Shown: positions 28,401 to 38,272 of the stretch, piece by piece | Layout: each line of letters opens with the position of its first letter | Position numbering within the stretch: position 1 is the stretch's first letter | DNA from: Vulcanisaeta distributa JCM 11216 | GTDB lineage: Archaea; Thermoproteota; Thermoprotei; Thermoproteales; Thermocladiaceae | DNA length: 64,000 nucleotides | Assembly: GCF_001315985.1 (NCBI RefSeq) | Contig: NZ_BBBI01000008.1 | Location: 1-64,000, forward strand | Direction of reading: 5' to 3' | Program-made: the position numbers and the translations under genes | The notes under the pieces: model-generated | Told to the model about the DNA's origin: nothing | Seen by the model: the letters and a program-made list of their open reading frames with translations, nothing else | Databases searched by the model: none

Positions 28401-28964
28401 AAGCTCAATCATAAATAAAAATATAAAAATTTATTATAAAAACATCCATAATTACCTAAAATTATTTAAACCATAATATACTTTTCAATACGACATATCT
28501 AATTGAGAGGGGGTGCACATAAGTTAACACTTAACCTAAGTAAAATAGTCACGAGATATCCTAATAGTATCACATATACGTGAACTATAAATTTAAGTGA
28601 CTTAAGTGACACCATAGCTTTATTAATTAAAGTAACGATTTAAGATCAGCATATTGGAATTAGTTAAGCTTTAATTAATGGTTATTCAACACCAGCAACA
28701 TTACTCATGAGGTATATGTCGGGTAAGATCGTTAGTAGCACCATTTTAAATGCATAGCACTTAAGCATGCATTAAGTTACGTAATTAAAAATTATTAACT
28801 AGGTTTTAGTGATCATAAATAGTAGGTGATGTTAAGCGGGGGGGACGGATCTGATGGGTGAGGACCCAAGACCTGCGCGCTGACGCATCTTCATTAAGTC
28901 CTTGCAGGTTGTATGTGCAAGGTTTTTAGTTGGGTATGGGAGTATACAATTTTGGCGTGGTAGT
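28401..28964. other. Intergenic region with a G7 tract and an inverted repeat before the HEPN-MNT gene
   Basis: Mostly AT-rich and empty to about 28830. A G7 tract at 28838-28844 and a perfect 7-bp inverted repeat with 9-base spacer (CCTTGCA/TGCAAGG) at 28900-28922 lie just before the HEPN-MNT start. The repeat could be an operator for autoregulation. Confidence 0.4.
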
Positions 28965-29814
28965 GTGATAATTAATGATAAATTAGCAATGGCTAGGAGT
29001 TATGTAAATATTCTAAGGTCGATTAGGGATAGAGTGAGGACTGTTGATGATTTAAGTAGGGATTTGGTGCTTAGGGGGGGTGCCGTTGAGCGTTACCTAC
29101 ACTTAGCCGTTGAATCCCTCATTGATGTGGGTATGAGGTTGTGCTCAATTCTCAATCTTAGTAAACCCGAGAGGTATAGGGATGTTGCAAGAATATTGGT
29201 GAGCGCCAATGTCCTTAGTTATGAAACTGGTAAGTTGTTTGAGTTATGGATTGGCTTTAGGAATGTGCTTGTCCACGGCTATGCCGTGAGAGATCCCGAG
29301 ATATTAATTGAGGCTTTAAGTGAGGTTGATGAGTTAGATAGGGTAATTAATGAGATTAGTAATTTCGTTAGGAATAGGTCAATAGATCCCGATAATAATC
29401 AATCTATTACCAGCGATAGAGGATTTATTAACATAATAATCAATAGGGCTAAGCAGGTATTGGAGAGATCTAGCTCTGTGTTATTCGCCTACGTATTTGG
29501 TTCATGGGTAATTGGTAGGGCGTTCCCAGGAAGTGACGTGGATATTGCCATATTCACTAGCGAGGAATTGAGTTGGAAGGAACTCATGGGCGTGGCAATG
29601 GACCTGGAGGACTCACTAGGATTGAAGATTGACCTTGTACATCTCAATAGGGCACCGTTGTTGCTGGCGTACGAGGTTATGAGCAAGGGCATCTTGATCC
29701 TGGGTAGATCCCGAAAGGAGGATTGACTTTGAGACTAGGATCGTTAAGGAGTTCCTGGACTTCAAGCCGAGACTCACTCAGTATTACAATACGGTGCTTA
29801 ATCCTTGGTCATAA
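28965..29814 (+). CDS. Single-chain HEPN-MNT fusion (C-terminal frameshift)
   Basis: Residues 1-130 form a HEPN domain ('GAVERYLHLAVESLIDVGMR' and the RNase motif 'FRNVLVHGY', R99 and H104). After a 35-residue linker comes an MNT nucleotidyltransferase with 'FGSWVIGRAFPGSDVDIAIF' (G179-S180, D191, D193). In the usual modules these are two genes; here one frame spans both. The frame ends at 29726, but a one-base shift in AGGAGGATTG at about 29719 continues as 'DFETRIVKEFLDFKPRLTQY' to TAA 29812-29814, the normal MNT C-terminus. Start GTG 28965 fits the usual HEPN beginning; ATG 28989 is second choice. The upstream frame back to 28902 is not HEPN-like. Confidence 0.8.
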
Positions 29815-30534
29815 TTAACGCGTTTAGCACCGCCCTACCGATCCTGAGCACGGTATCTCTCAACTCACTTGCCGTTAGGAACCTGCCTGCCCTACCCTCG
29901 GTCAGGTTATTACTCACTATAAGCACCGCTGCTGTCTTCACGTTCCTAATGAGACCTAGGAGAAATAGTATTGCGGTCTCCATCTCAACGCCCAGGAAAC
30001 CCCTCGAACCAAGTACGTTGACTAAATCCTCCTCCGCATAGAACGCATCGCTACTGTATACCGGACCAGTCCAGATCCTCACACCCGTCGATTCGAGACT
30101 CCTCACCAACTCACTCATTAGGTGGTAATCAGGTATTGCTGGGTAGCTATGAAACTGCCCAGGTACTGCGTGTATATTCCTCCGTAGTTGTATGCGGAGC
30201 CCGTGGGTACAACCACATCGCCAATGCCTATCTCCCTCCTAAGCGCCCCCCCTGCGGTTCCAAGGCGAACAATGAACCTGGCACCCATGCTTATCAACTC
30301 CTCAATCACTATGGCGGCCGATGGAGCTCCGATTCCATGGGTCGCCACAGTGATGTCAACACCATTGTACTTGCCTGTGTACGTTATTAACCCCCCCCTA
30401 TTCTCATTAACGAGCCTCGCACCAACGAGTAACTCACTTAATTGTCTCGCCCTCTCTGGGTCACCAACTATTACCACCCTCTCGGCAATATCCCCCCCAG
30501 GATTAACCCTTAGGTGTATTGGCGTGAAGGTCAC
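29798..30534 (-). CDS. Uridine/purine nucleoside phosphorylase (one frameshift)
   Basis: Contains 'IAERVVIVGDPERARQLSEL' (phosphate-binding start), 'THGIGAPSAAIVIEELI', 'RLGTAGGALRREIGIGDVVV' and 'GFLGVEMETAILFLLG' (ribose-binding Met-Glu), which define the PNP/UDP phosphorylase family. A one-base loss near 30150 splits it at 'GQFHSYPAIPDYHL'. Length about 245 residues, as usual. C7/C8 tracts at 30246, 30391 and 30492 are in frame and add a Gly in 'GTAGGALR' and 'NPGGDIAE' relative to the family. The start GTG overlaps the DUF711 stop by four bases. Role: nucleoside salvage. Confidence 0.85.
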
Positions 30535-31627
30535 CTCACCATGTCAAGTACTGGCGTCTTACCGAAGTCCCCAAGGTCGACCTCAGCCTCACTGCCTGGG
30601 TATGGGATTAACCTAAGCCCAATCGACCTGCGCTTAATACCAACTATCGTATGTAAATCATTGATTAAGCCTTAATGAGCGATAATTGGCTGCTTGGTAT
30701 TGGTACCATATCAACACCGGCTACGCAGGTCATCGTGTACTTAACAAGCTTGGAGAATATGACTAAGCCTTCCCTAGCCCTCGCCTTCAATTGCTCATCC
30801 TCAGCAAGCGGCAGCATTACCTCGTTAAATCCAGTCACCCTAAATTGATTGGATGCTTCCCAAATGGCCTTGTTCAATTTATAAATGGCACTTAACGTGC
30901 CAGGTCCACCGAACCTAATCCCATAAATCCTCTCAATGGCATCGACAACGGACTCCTCACCCCCCCAGGGTGATAGTGAGACGTCGATCCCCCCCAGGTA
31001 ATCAATGCCCAATTCACTTGCAATCTCCCTACCAATGTCCTCGGCGGTCTTAAATACCCTGGTAAGGTCATTACGTAGATTACGCTCATTACTTAACTCG
31101 CTTGGGTATAGTATCGATAGGGCTATGCCATGGTTATTGCCGAGGTTTATTGAGTCTGGGTAGTATGGCGTGAGTATTGCGTCGCCGATTAATGCGGCGA
31201 TCCTCCTGGACAAGGCCCATTGATTTAGCTCCACAAGTTTCTTAAGCACGTTTGTAAATAACTCGGTGTTGTACTCATTCAATTCCTTGAAATCACCAAC
31301 CCAAATACTCAGGTAACTCCCCCCCGACTCAATGAATGCATTAACCACCCTCTCTAGCTCGAACCTTGACTCCATGGCTATATTTAGCGATGCATGAATG
31401 TACCCAAGGTCAGCGCTTACCTTATTTATCGTTGTTGATAATTCCTCGAAGTCCCAGGACGGCTCAATGAAGGGTAGTGTGACCCTCCAGGTCCTTATCT
31501 CAATCCCTCTCCTACCACTAACGTTGCTTATTACATTACGTAGCTTAACCAATTCCTGCCTAAGCTCATCAGCATTAACCCTGCCATTCTCCACGGGGTA
31601 AAACAACGTAACTGCGCGGATAATCAT
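30531..31627 (-). CDS. DUF711 family protein (one frameshift near the C-terminus)
   Basis: About 365 residues. 'RAVTLFYPVENG' start, 'NLGNNHGIALSILYP', 'GGIDVSLSPWGGEESVVDAI' and 'CVAGVDMVPIPS' are DUF711 blocks (a pyruvate-formate-lyase-like barrel fold of unknown activity). The frame stops at 30665 but one missing G near 30668 continues as 'GLINDLHTIVGIKRRSIGLR' to TGA 30531-30533. C7 tracts at 30960, 30989 and 31319 each encode Gly-Gly in frame. Translationally coupled to the nucleoside phosphorylase by a GTGA overlap, which hints at a nucleoside-linked role. Confidence 0.75.
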
Positions 31628-31669
31628 TAACTCAGTAGTGGCTTATTCTCATTTAAGTATTGTCATTAA

Positions 31670-32595
31670 TTAGTAATAATATGTTAGGTAGTGATTGTGC
31701 TCGTTAATAAACGAACCCCCCCTTGCATACGCACTGCAGACACCCTTCAATGGGCACTTGTCGCACTGCGGCTTGTCCCTAATGCATACAGTCCTCCCAA
31801 ACTTCCATAGGAAGTCATCCAACGCTATTGGGTCCAGCTTACCAATCCTAATCACCGCGTCCCAGGCGTCACGGACTGCAACCTAAGTTCAACATCAAGC
31901 TCCCTACTAAAGTGCATATCACGTCTCATCAGCTCGAGAACCCAATCCTCAAGCCTTACGATGCCGAGCCTATAGGCAACCCTCGTAAGGTGATTATCAA
32001 TTGGTAGCTTAACTTCCTGCGGCTTAACCTTTAGTAACCCACGTAGCACCAGGAACTTAATCAATAGGTACGCTTTCTTCCTTACGGGGTCCTCATAGGC
32101 TGCCATATCGGATAACCTATCAATCAACTCCTCAACACCCGAGACATGGAAAAGCCTAATCGTTGTCCCATAATTCCTAAGCACGTAAGAACCCACATCC
32201 CTAAGCAGGTAAGCCCTAACACCATAATCCCAAACAGGTCCATAATCACCAACGAGCCAATCCCTAACCACCGCGGGATCAAGCCTCCTTAGGCTGGCTG
32301 GACTGAAGAAGGAACTATCCCTACTAAACATCTCCATACCCAACCTCCAAAGTAGGTCAGAACCCGTGAAAACCTCATCGCCAACCCGCCTCGTGAATTG
32401 CCGATCCCCAATATTCGTCCTATGGTCGATCGCCACCATAGCCAGGAAGTAATTGTACGTGGCCTCTATATCCGCATCCTTAGGCGGGTAAAACCTTGAA
32501 TCGAAGGCGTCGGACCTACGTAGGTCCAGCGATGCCAGTGCCTTGGCTACTTCGATAATTTTGTCCAAACTAAGTGTTGCGGGTATCCTAGCCAT
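31670..32595 (-). CDS. HhH-GPD/endonuclease-III-like Fe-S protein (one frameshift)
   Basis: The C-terminal 'DDFLWKFGRTVCIRDKPQCD' continuing 'KCPLKGVCSAYA' gives C-x6-C-x2-C-x5-C, the [4Fe-4S] loop of endonuclease III. The middle 'LPIDNHLTRVAYRLGI' resembles the conserved Asp region of HhH-GPD glycosylases. The N-terminal 150 residues are unusual ('DADIEATYNYFLAMVAIDHR'). A shift near 31858 joins the two frames at 'AWDAVIRIGKLDPIALDDFL'. About 310 residues, longer than Nth. Likely a DNA-repair or nucleic-acid-binding protein; activity uncertain. C7 tract 31716-31722 in frame. Confidence 0.6.
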
Positions 32596-32654
32596 AACTA
32601 ACTAGGTACTTTGGTGCTTATAATCCCTACGTAATTATGACAACCAATGAATAC

Positions 32655-32819
32655 CTAGTAGTACTTCCTAAACCCTAGCTGCGGTGCTACCTCCCTGAAG
32701 CACCTCCTGCATAGGTAAAGCCCGTACTTCCTAATGACTGCCTCGTGAGTACCACATCTTTGACACCTAATTACGGCCCTCCCATACTTACGCTCCTTGG
32801 GTGGCTTTATCTTCGCCAT
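32655..32819 (-). CDS. rps14: 30S ribosomal protein S14, zinc-binding type
   Basis: 54 residues starting '[20 protein letters not shown]' with '[20 protein letters not shown]' and '[16 protein letters not shown]'. The CxxC…CxxC zinc ribbon and the C-terminal 'LGFRKYY' are diagnostic of archaeal uS14, which binds the head of the 30S subunit. Complete and undamaged, with no G/C tract. Divergent from the dehydrogenase gene at 32900. Confidence 0.95.
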   Translation of the reverse strand: MAKIKPPKERKYGRAVIRCQRCGTHEAVIRKYGLYLCRRCFREVAPQLGFRKYY

Positions 32820-32899
32820 TCACGTTATCGGAAGAAAGCCCAGTTAAAAGTATTTTTGCCCGTGAAAAATTAAATAGTTAGCAATCTGCCTCAATTTGA

Positions 32900-33886
32900 A
32901 TGGCAACAACGATAGTCAGTACGGTGGAATTACCTGAAAAGGCTAGGGAACTGCTAAGGAGTTATAATGTCAACCTCTACGAACTACCGAAGTTGGGTAA
33001 GGAAGAACAATCAAGCGCATTATCCAGCGCCGAGATACTAATGTGCTGGTGCGGTAGGGAGTTTGACCTGACCAGCAATATTAAATCCATGCCCAGGCTA
33101 AGGGTGATACAGACGTTCTCAGCAGGTGTTGACCACCTACCATTCACAGCAATACCAAGCAATGTAGAGATCTACAGCAATGCGGGGGCTTACTCGGTGC
33201 CCGTTGCCGAGCATGCGTGGGCCATGATATTAACGCTCGCCAAGGGATTGCACAAGCCCGTACTAAATGCCAGGGAGTACCTAGGTAATGAATTAACGAG
33301 CCCGCGCAAGATCATTGAGTCAACACTACTCGTCCTCGGCACTGGCGGTATTGGTAGGGAGATTGCGAGGATTGGTAAGGAGGGGGGGTTCAGGACCTAC
33401 AATATCGGCATTAATAGAAGCGGTAGACCAGCCGAGTACTTCGATGAGGTTTATCCAACGAGTAAAATAATCGATGTACTGCCAAGAGCCGACATAGTGG
33501 CAATAGCGTTACCACTGAATAAGCATACGAGGGGGGGCTTAATCGGCGAGAGGGAGCTTAGGGCATTAAAGCGTGGCGCCATTGTTGTGAATGTCGGCCG
33601 CGGTGACGTGGTTAAGGAGGAGGACCTGTACAGGGTTCTTAAGGAGAGGCAGGACATTAGGTTTGGCACTGATGTTTGGTGGGTACATGATGGGCATGAG
33701 GAGATACCACCGAGGACGCCATTGACGGCATTACCTAATTTCCTGGGTACACCGCACATAGCTGGTGGGGGGGCTCAGAGGGAGATTGCTGAGTACGCGA
33801 TGATTAGGGCTGTGGAGAACGTAATTAAGTACCTTAGGGGGGGAGAGACGCCCATGAATAAGGTCAATAGAGACGATTACGTTTAG
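32900..33886 (+). CDS. D-2-hydroxyacid dehydrogenase, NAD(P)-dependent
   Basis: 328 residues. N-terminal substrate domain, then 'LVLGTGGIGREIARIGKE' (NAD-binding GxGxxG), 'RALKRGAIVVNVGRGDVV' (catalytic Arg region) and 'DVWWVHDGHEE' with 'FLGTPHIAGG' (catalytic Glu/His region). Family reaction: 2-keto acid to D-2-hydroxy acid, or glyoxylate/phosphoglycerate type. Four G7 tracts (33382, 33531, 33767, 33837) are in frame. At least 'KHTRGGLIGERE' and 'YLRGGETPMN' carry an extra Gly compared with the pattern I would expect. Leaderless start at ATG 32900. Confidence 0.85.
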   Translation: MATTIVSTVELPEKARELLRSYNVNLYELPKLGKEEQSSALSSAEILMCWCGREFDLTSNIKSMPRLRVIQTFSAGVDHLPFTAIPSNVEIYSNAGAYSVPVAEHAWAMILTLAKGLHKPVLNAREYLGNELTSPRKIIESTLLVLGTGGIGREIARIGKEGGFRTYNIGINRSGRPAEYFDEVYPTSKIIDVLPRADIVAIALPLNKHTRGGLIGERELRALKRGAIVVNVGRGDVVKEEDLYRVLKERQDIRFGTDVWWVHDGHEEIPPRTPLTALPNFLGTPHIAGGGAQREIAEYAMIRAVENVIKYLRGGETPMNKVNRDDYV

Positions 33887-34346
33887 ATCACGCCCATGAA
33901 ACAACACATCGCCTAGCCCTCACTTAGAAATTTCTAACCATGGCTATCAACACGGCATCACCGTAATACCTACTCCTCCCAATACTCACCATGATCAAAC
34001 ATCACGTTTAGGTAATTCCTAGGATAATACCTATTGGTGGTTTAGACCCCTGGACGCTCCTCGATAGGGAATTAATATTCATGGGTAAGGATGGGGGGGT
34101 GACTGCTAGGCGGCACTCTATTGATCAAATTGATTGAATAAGGCGGGCAGGAACCTGGCACCATCACCGCCAATATTAACATCCACGATGTACGGCCTAG
34201 AACTAACGAAGTAACCCTTAACAACGGCATAATCACCACCCACCACCTGAGCCCTAACAACATTACCACCCACAACAACCCTCATACCCCCCCAGCAAAT
34301 GGGCACAGACACCACTCATCGAATCCCAACCACTAACTCCACATAA
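33887..34346 (-). CDS. Small open frame (34118-34285) in an otherwise empty intergenic region
   Basis: From ATG 34285 to TGA at 34118-34120 a 55-residue chain reads 'MRVVVGGNVVRAQVVGGDYA', strand-rich with no membrane segment. It starts just after the C7 tract 34287-34293, so it may be the end of a longer damaged gene. The rest of 33887-34346 shows nothing apart from another G7 at 34093-34099. It is downstream of PaREP2b on the same strand. Confidence 0.3.
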
Positions 34347-36016
34347 TCAACCAGGATACGGGGGTTTTAAGCCCGTGGGCCCTTGGGCGGGGTCTTGGCA
34401 GTTTAAGTTCTTCATTGCCTTGGCTATTGACCAAGCCCTCTCGATATTACCCTCGCTCGTTGCTTCGTTAAGCATCCTCCTAAGCACTCCACAGACCTTA
34501 GCGGCAAGCTCCGGATACTTCTTTATTACGTCCATGCCCATGTAGACTGTGAACTTACCACCTCGTATGCTCAACTCTACGTCATAGCCAGTACTCTTAA
34601 GTCTTTCCTGAACCGCCACAGCAGCCTCATGGCTCTTACGCACAGTCTTCAACTCAACGTAGCCATCTTTAGTCACATGCACATTCATTGATATACCATC
34701 AATGACCTCAATTGATGACCTACCCAACGGCTTAACCCTCGCGTTAGCCAACTCGATTAAGCCCCCCCTAAGCTTATCCGCATCAGATAGTTGACTCAAC
34801 TCCTCAATCAAAGCCTTAATCAATGGGTTACTAAGCCACTTTCGGGTGAGGATGATGGCCTTTGAGGAGTAAATGCCGATTATCTTCGCTTTCAAGCACT
34901 TTCTATCACGTTCCTTGAACCCTAAACCACCCATCCTATCAACGACGCCTTTCCATAATCCATACTTCGAATAGCCAATTGTAAGACTAATGCCTTCCTC
35001 TCCCTTCTTGGCGATGATGCTGGCATCGCCGAGCACTGCAAATAGTAGGAACGTCGTGAATCCCTCATCGTCAAGCTTAGACGCCTCCTCGGCGATCTTG
35101 GTCTTACTCTCAGTTAAATCCTTGTAGTTCATTGCCGTTAGGTGCCACGTAATTTTTACATCACCATTATTTACGCCTAAGCCGTTTATGCACACGCGGT
35201 TCTCCCCCCCAGGCCATATCAACGGCCAAACCATGACCTGCCAAAGATGGTCAGTGGTCATTTCTGGATAGCCCTCCTTATGAATTGCCCCCCATCCGTG
35301 AGCATTAGGCCGTACTGCATTGGTCTCAAGACGCCATCACCGAAGAGCTTCGGCGTAACCACATCCACGCCACCGAGCTCAGTCAGCGATATAGTCACCG
35401 TCACGTCTCCTGACCTGACAACCCTCTCAACCTTAACCACCAGGTGCTTAGTGTATAGGTGCGCCATGAAGCTCCTATCCTCATTGAATGGGTCACCCCC
35501 CCTAATGATTATTGCCGCCTCACCACCCCCCCTTAACTTCTCAATCAACTCCACTAGCTCTGGCTTATACCTCCTCAGCCACTTCTCGCGTGCTCTCTCG
35601 GCCAACCTTAGCATTTTCCTACCAGCATTGATCATCGCTATACTTAGGTTGGCAATACCCTCGTCACTGACATCCTTGATTTTCTCCTCCATAGGCATCA
35701 ACCAATTTCTTAGAGCGTTGATGGCGTTGTCGAATGGCGTTGTTGATTCGTTTAGTAGCACGTTTCTGTGCTTCTCGACTCTATTCATGAACTCATTGAT
35801 CAGTTTCATTGTTTCTTCAACAACCCTTGGGTCGCTAACCTCCTCACCGCACTTCAATCTCCTCGAGCCCTTAATTCTCACACCCCAGCATATTCTTAGG
35901 CCGTTAAGAGCCATGGAGACATCCATGAATTTAACTCCCAACCAAACTAATAAATCACTATCAGGGAAGTACCGAACAGATTTAAGTAGGTGATTGAATG
36001 GAGTACCTTGGTCCAC
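34347..36016 (-). CDS. PaREP2b family protein (frameshifted at a C6 tract)
   Basis: The C-terminal 300 residues ('VKITWHLTAMNYKDL', 'TTFLLFAVLGDASI', 'RSSIEVIDGISMNVHVT', 'YMGMDVIKKYPELAAKVC') match what I know of PaREP2b, a multi-copy family first named in Pyrobaculum aerophilum. The upstream frame (36016-35258) ends at TGA; reading the C6 at 35288-35293 as seven joins them ('LTDGGAIHKEGYPEMTTDH') into one protein of about 556 residues. C7 tracts at 34762, 35204, 35506 and 35526 are in frame. Divergent from, and overlapping, a decayed SWIM gene. Function unknown; the family spreads by duplication. Confidence 0.8.
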
Positions 36017-36044
36017 GTTGAGAGGCTCGTGAAGGCTTAGGTAT

Positions 36045-36369
36045 GATGGACATTACCGCCCATGTCTCGAGACGAGTTGGGAAATTCACAGAAAGAGCGA
36101 GGTTTGCACCTACATAGCAGCCGTAATACCGTGAAGTATGACGGAGATTACCGCCTCGAGATCCTTGACAAGGATGTTAAGATCATCAAGCAAGTGAAGC
36201 TAATGAGCAGTGACGTTGTTAAGCCAAGGTACAGGATCACGTACGTAATAGTGAGCAATAGCCCAAAGACAAAAAAATAAGGTACGTCTGCGGTGATGAA
36301 ATAAACGAGCGAGAGATAGCCCTAAGCGAGGCAATGAGGTACATGGTCGAGTTATTAATAAGAAGTTAA
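36045..36369 (+). pseudogene. Decayed SWIM zinc-finger gene (copy of 2778-3358)
   Basis: One frame gives 'RPCLETSWEIHRKSEVCTYI', matching 'CSCFETNW…SEVCTHI' of the intact copy but with the first Cys and the His of the finger lost. Another frame gives 'DGDYRLEILDKDVKIIKQVK' and, after a further shift near 36278, 'RYVCGDEINEREIALSEAMR' to TAA 36367-36369, closely similar to the intact C-terminus. Multiple shifts plus loss of zinc ligands indicate true decay. No RHH partner remains upstream; PaREP2b begins there instead on the other strand. Confidence 0.65.
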
Positions 36370-36600
36370 TGTGTAAGTGCTATGGGATGTCCTCATCGTG
36401 GGTTTGAACCTATGATCAGAGGAAGCCCTCGCCGCACATGACTAGCCAGGGAGTCTTCCAGGCTGACAACCAACACCTCGTAATGCATGAAGAGTTTAGA
36501 CAGCGATACTTGAAATGGTTTACCTTATCAGTATTATGGGTGATGAGTTACGAGGGTTGGTTGAAAATACTTAATAATTTGTTTCTCTACCTTTGCATAT

Positions 36601-36885
36601 ATGGGTGAGTGTTGCCCTGGTGGCTCTATCTCCGCTGGGGATGCCACTAGGGTTGCCTATGACTATGTTTATAGCATGTATAGGGATCAGGCGTTTTGGA
36701 ATATGTATAGGTTAAGCCTAAAGGTTGTTAGGGCTTATAGGTATGGCTGTGTGTATAACGTAATAATCAACGTAACACTAACACCAATATCACTAGCCTT
36801 CGACAGGGGGGGAAATCCAGTAAGGAGGACCCATAGGGTTCAGGTCGACCCATGTACAGGGGGGGATATCATAAGTGTCACGTAG
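36601..36885 (+). CDS. Small hypothetical protein
   Basis: 94 residues with an ATG start and a Cys pair near the N-terminus ('MGECCPGG'). The body 'YRLSLKVVRAYRYGCVYNVI' and 'NVTLTPISLAFDRGG' looks like a small alpha/beta domain. No signal peptide. Two in-frame G7 tracts (36806, 36859) give Gly-Gly. A TATA-like element is plausible in the AT-rich upstream bases. Not recognised; the preceding 230 bases are empty. Confidence 0.5.
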   Translation: MGECCPGGSISAGDATRVAYDYVYSMYRDQAFWNMYRLSLKVVRAYRYGCVYNVIINVTLTPISLAFDRGGNPVRRTHRVQVDPCTGGDIISVT

Positions 36886-36914
36886 TGCACTTACGTAATG
36901 TCCTCATTCAAAAT

Positions 36915-37322
36915 CTAGTGCATTAGTGAGTTGATGATTATTAGTGCGACTGCTGTTATTAATGCACTTACGATGGTGTATGTCGTGAAAGTTAGGGCTT
37001 TGTTTGCGGCTTCAATAATCACGTAATCCGTTGATGTGGACCTTATAATAAGCAGTATGGCAATGATGATTACAAACCCAAGCACTATGCCCACTGTAAA
37101 ACCACCCCCCCGATGCCCATTGTATGACTTGAATTCATTAAAGGATGCCGCGGCTATGATTACGCCAATCACCACCGACAGCACCATTAGGAATACTGTC
37201 ACATTATGCACATACTCAATACTCATAAAATTACTTAATGAGAGTATTATAACGAATGCAATGAATAGGGTGAGTGGTATTGCGAAACCAATAACCATAC
37301 CCTGCCGCAAACTCGACACCAC
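36915..37322 (-). CDS. Four-helix membrane protein
   Basis: 135 residues with four hydrophobic segments ('GFAIPLTLFIAFVIILSL', 'VFLMVLSVVIGVIIAAAS', 'VGIVLGFVIIIAILLII', 'ALITAVALIIINSLM') and a short loop containing the C7 tract 37105-37111 (Gly-Gly). No family recognised. A small membrane frame at 37353-37502 lies immediately upstream on the same strand. Confidence 0.55.
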   Translation of the reverse strand: MVSSLRQGMVIGFAIPLTLFIAFVIILSLSNFMSIEYVHNVTVFLMVLSVVIGVIIAAASFNEFKSYNGHRGGGFTVGIVLGFVIIIAILLIIRSTSTDYVIIEAANKALTFTTYTIVSALITAVALIIINSLMH

Positions 37323-37352
37323 AATTACGTAATAGAAACCACCTAAATTAAC

Positions 37353-37502
37353 TTAACGGTGTTCACCCTTTTCATGCCTCTCATAATACTTATCTATACC
37401 CATGGCAATTAGTGTTAGGCCGGAGCCAATCATTGGACCAGCAATACTTGATAGATTAATTGACTGTGTTGGTGATGGTAATGCCGACAGCATCATGCCC
37501 AT
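37353..37502 (-). CDS. Small membrane frame, start uncertain
   Basis: From ATG 37502 to TAA 37353-37355 the frame reads 'MGMMLSALPSPTQSINLSSI' and a second hydrophobic stretch, ending in a charged tail 'YYERHEKGEHR'. The frame stays open further upstream (to about 37620) with another hydrophobic stretch but no usual start codon, and there it overlaps the plus-strand gene at 37599. Could be a damaged partner of the gene at 36915. Confidence 0.3.
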   Translation of the reverse strand: MGMMLSALPSPTQSINLSSIAGPMIGSGLTLIAMGIDKYYERHEKGEHR

Positions 37503-37598
37503 TGTTGTTGTTAATATGCCTATAGCAATAACCTCAAAACGACTATCAAGAACATTAAATGCACTACTTGATAGAATAAAGGTCGATAATGTAAAAGT

Positions 37599-38102
37599 AT
37601 GTTTAGGAAATGGGAAAGTAAGGTGTGTGGAGTATTGAGTGAGAAATTTTGTAGAGGGAGTGTGACTTCAGGGATATGGAAGAAGTTTAGAGATATAGTC
37701 TTTGCGGTTGTATTTTCATTCTTTGCAATAATACCTCAGGCTTTAGCAATTGGCGCGGTCTTTAGGTATTACTTAATGTATGTGCATCATATCGTAATTA
37801 CACTATTTACGTTCATATTCTTAGTTCTCCTCGCAATATGTGTACTTATTGCTGATATATTGTTAATAATTTTAATTCATTGCAGTATTCCCGGTCCTCA
37901 TTCATGGTTGATTCCTATTTTAGTGCTTCAATCGGTTTTTGCCGGTATCTTTATGGCTTACTTCCTGCCCTTCTTAATAATAGATTACTCATTTTCATAT
38001 ACATTTAACGAGTTCTTGACTTACCTTTGTATGAGCTCACCAGTAATGATAATGACCTTCTCTCAAGCTATAATGTACTATAAGATAAGAATTAAAGTTT
38101 AA
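37599..38102 (+). CDS. Multi-pass membrane protein
   Basis: 167 residues. After a basic, Cys-containing N-terminus ('MFRKWESKVCGVLSEKFC') there are four hydrophobic helices ('IVFAVVFSFFAIIPQALAIG', 'ITLFTFIFLVLLAICVLI' and two more). No tract lesion. AT-rich, like its neighbours. Not recognised. Confidence 0.55.
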   Translation: MFRKWESKVCGVLSEKFCRGSVTSGIWKKFRDIVFAVVFSFFAIIPQALAIGAVFRYYLMYVHHIVITLFTFIFLVLLAICVLIADILLIILIHCSIPGPHSWLIPILVLQSVFAGIFMAYFLPFLIIDYSFSYTFNEFLTYLCMSSPVMIMTFSQAIMYYKIRIKV

Positions 38103-38272
38103 AGAACTAAAAGTTATTATGTTAAGTTATATTAAGTATTTGATGATGAGAGTATGAAACCTTTAAGGCCCTGTACATTTCCGTACTTAGCTACATCATC
38201 TTCCTTACCTAACCTTCACCTTTCTCTTAACCTCATTAATTATCATTATGTAAAGTATTTTAAGTACTATTT

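Noticed and set aside
35247-35993. 248-codon open frame on the plus strand
   Set aside because: Antisense shadow of PaREP2b; Ser/Leu/Thr-rich composition with no domain pattern.
36390-36430. Possible tRNA T-arm (GGGTTTGAACC, minus strand)
   Set aside because: The flanking bases do not form a T-stem or acceptor stem and no cloverleaf can be drawn.
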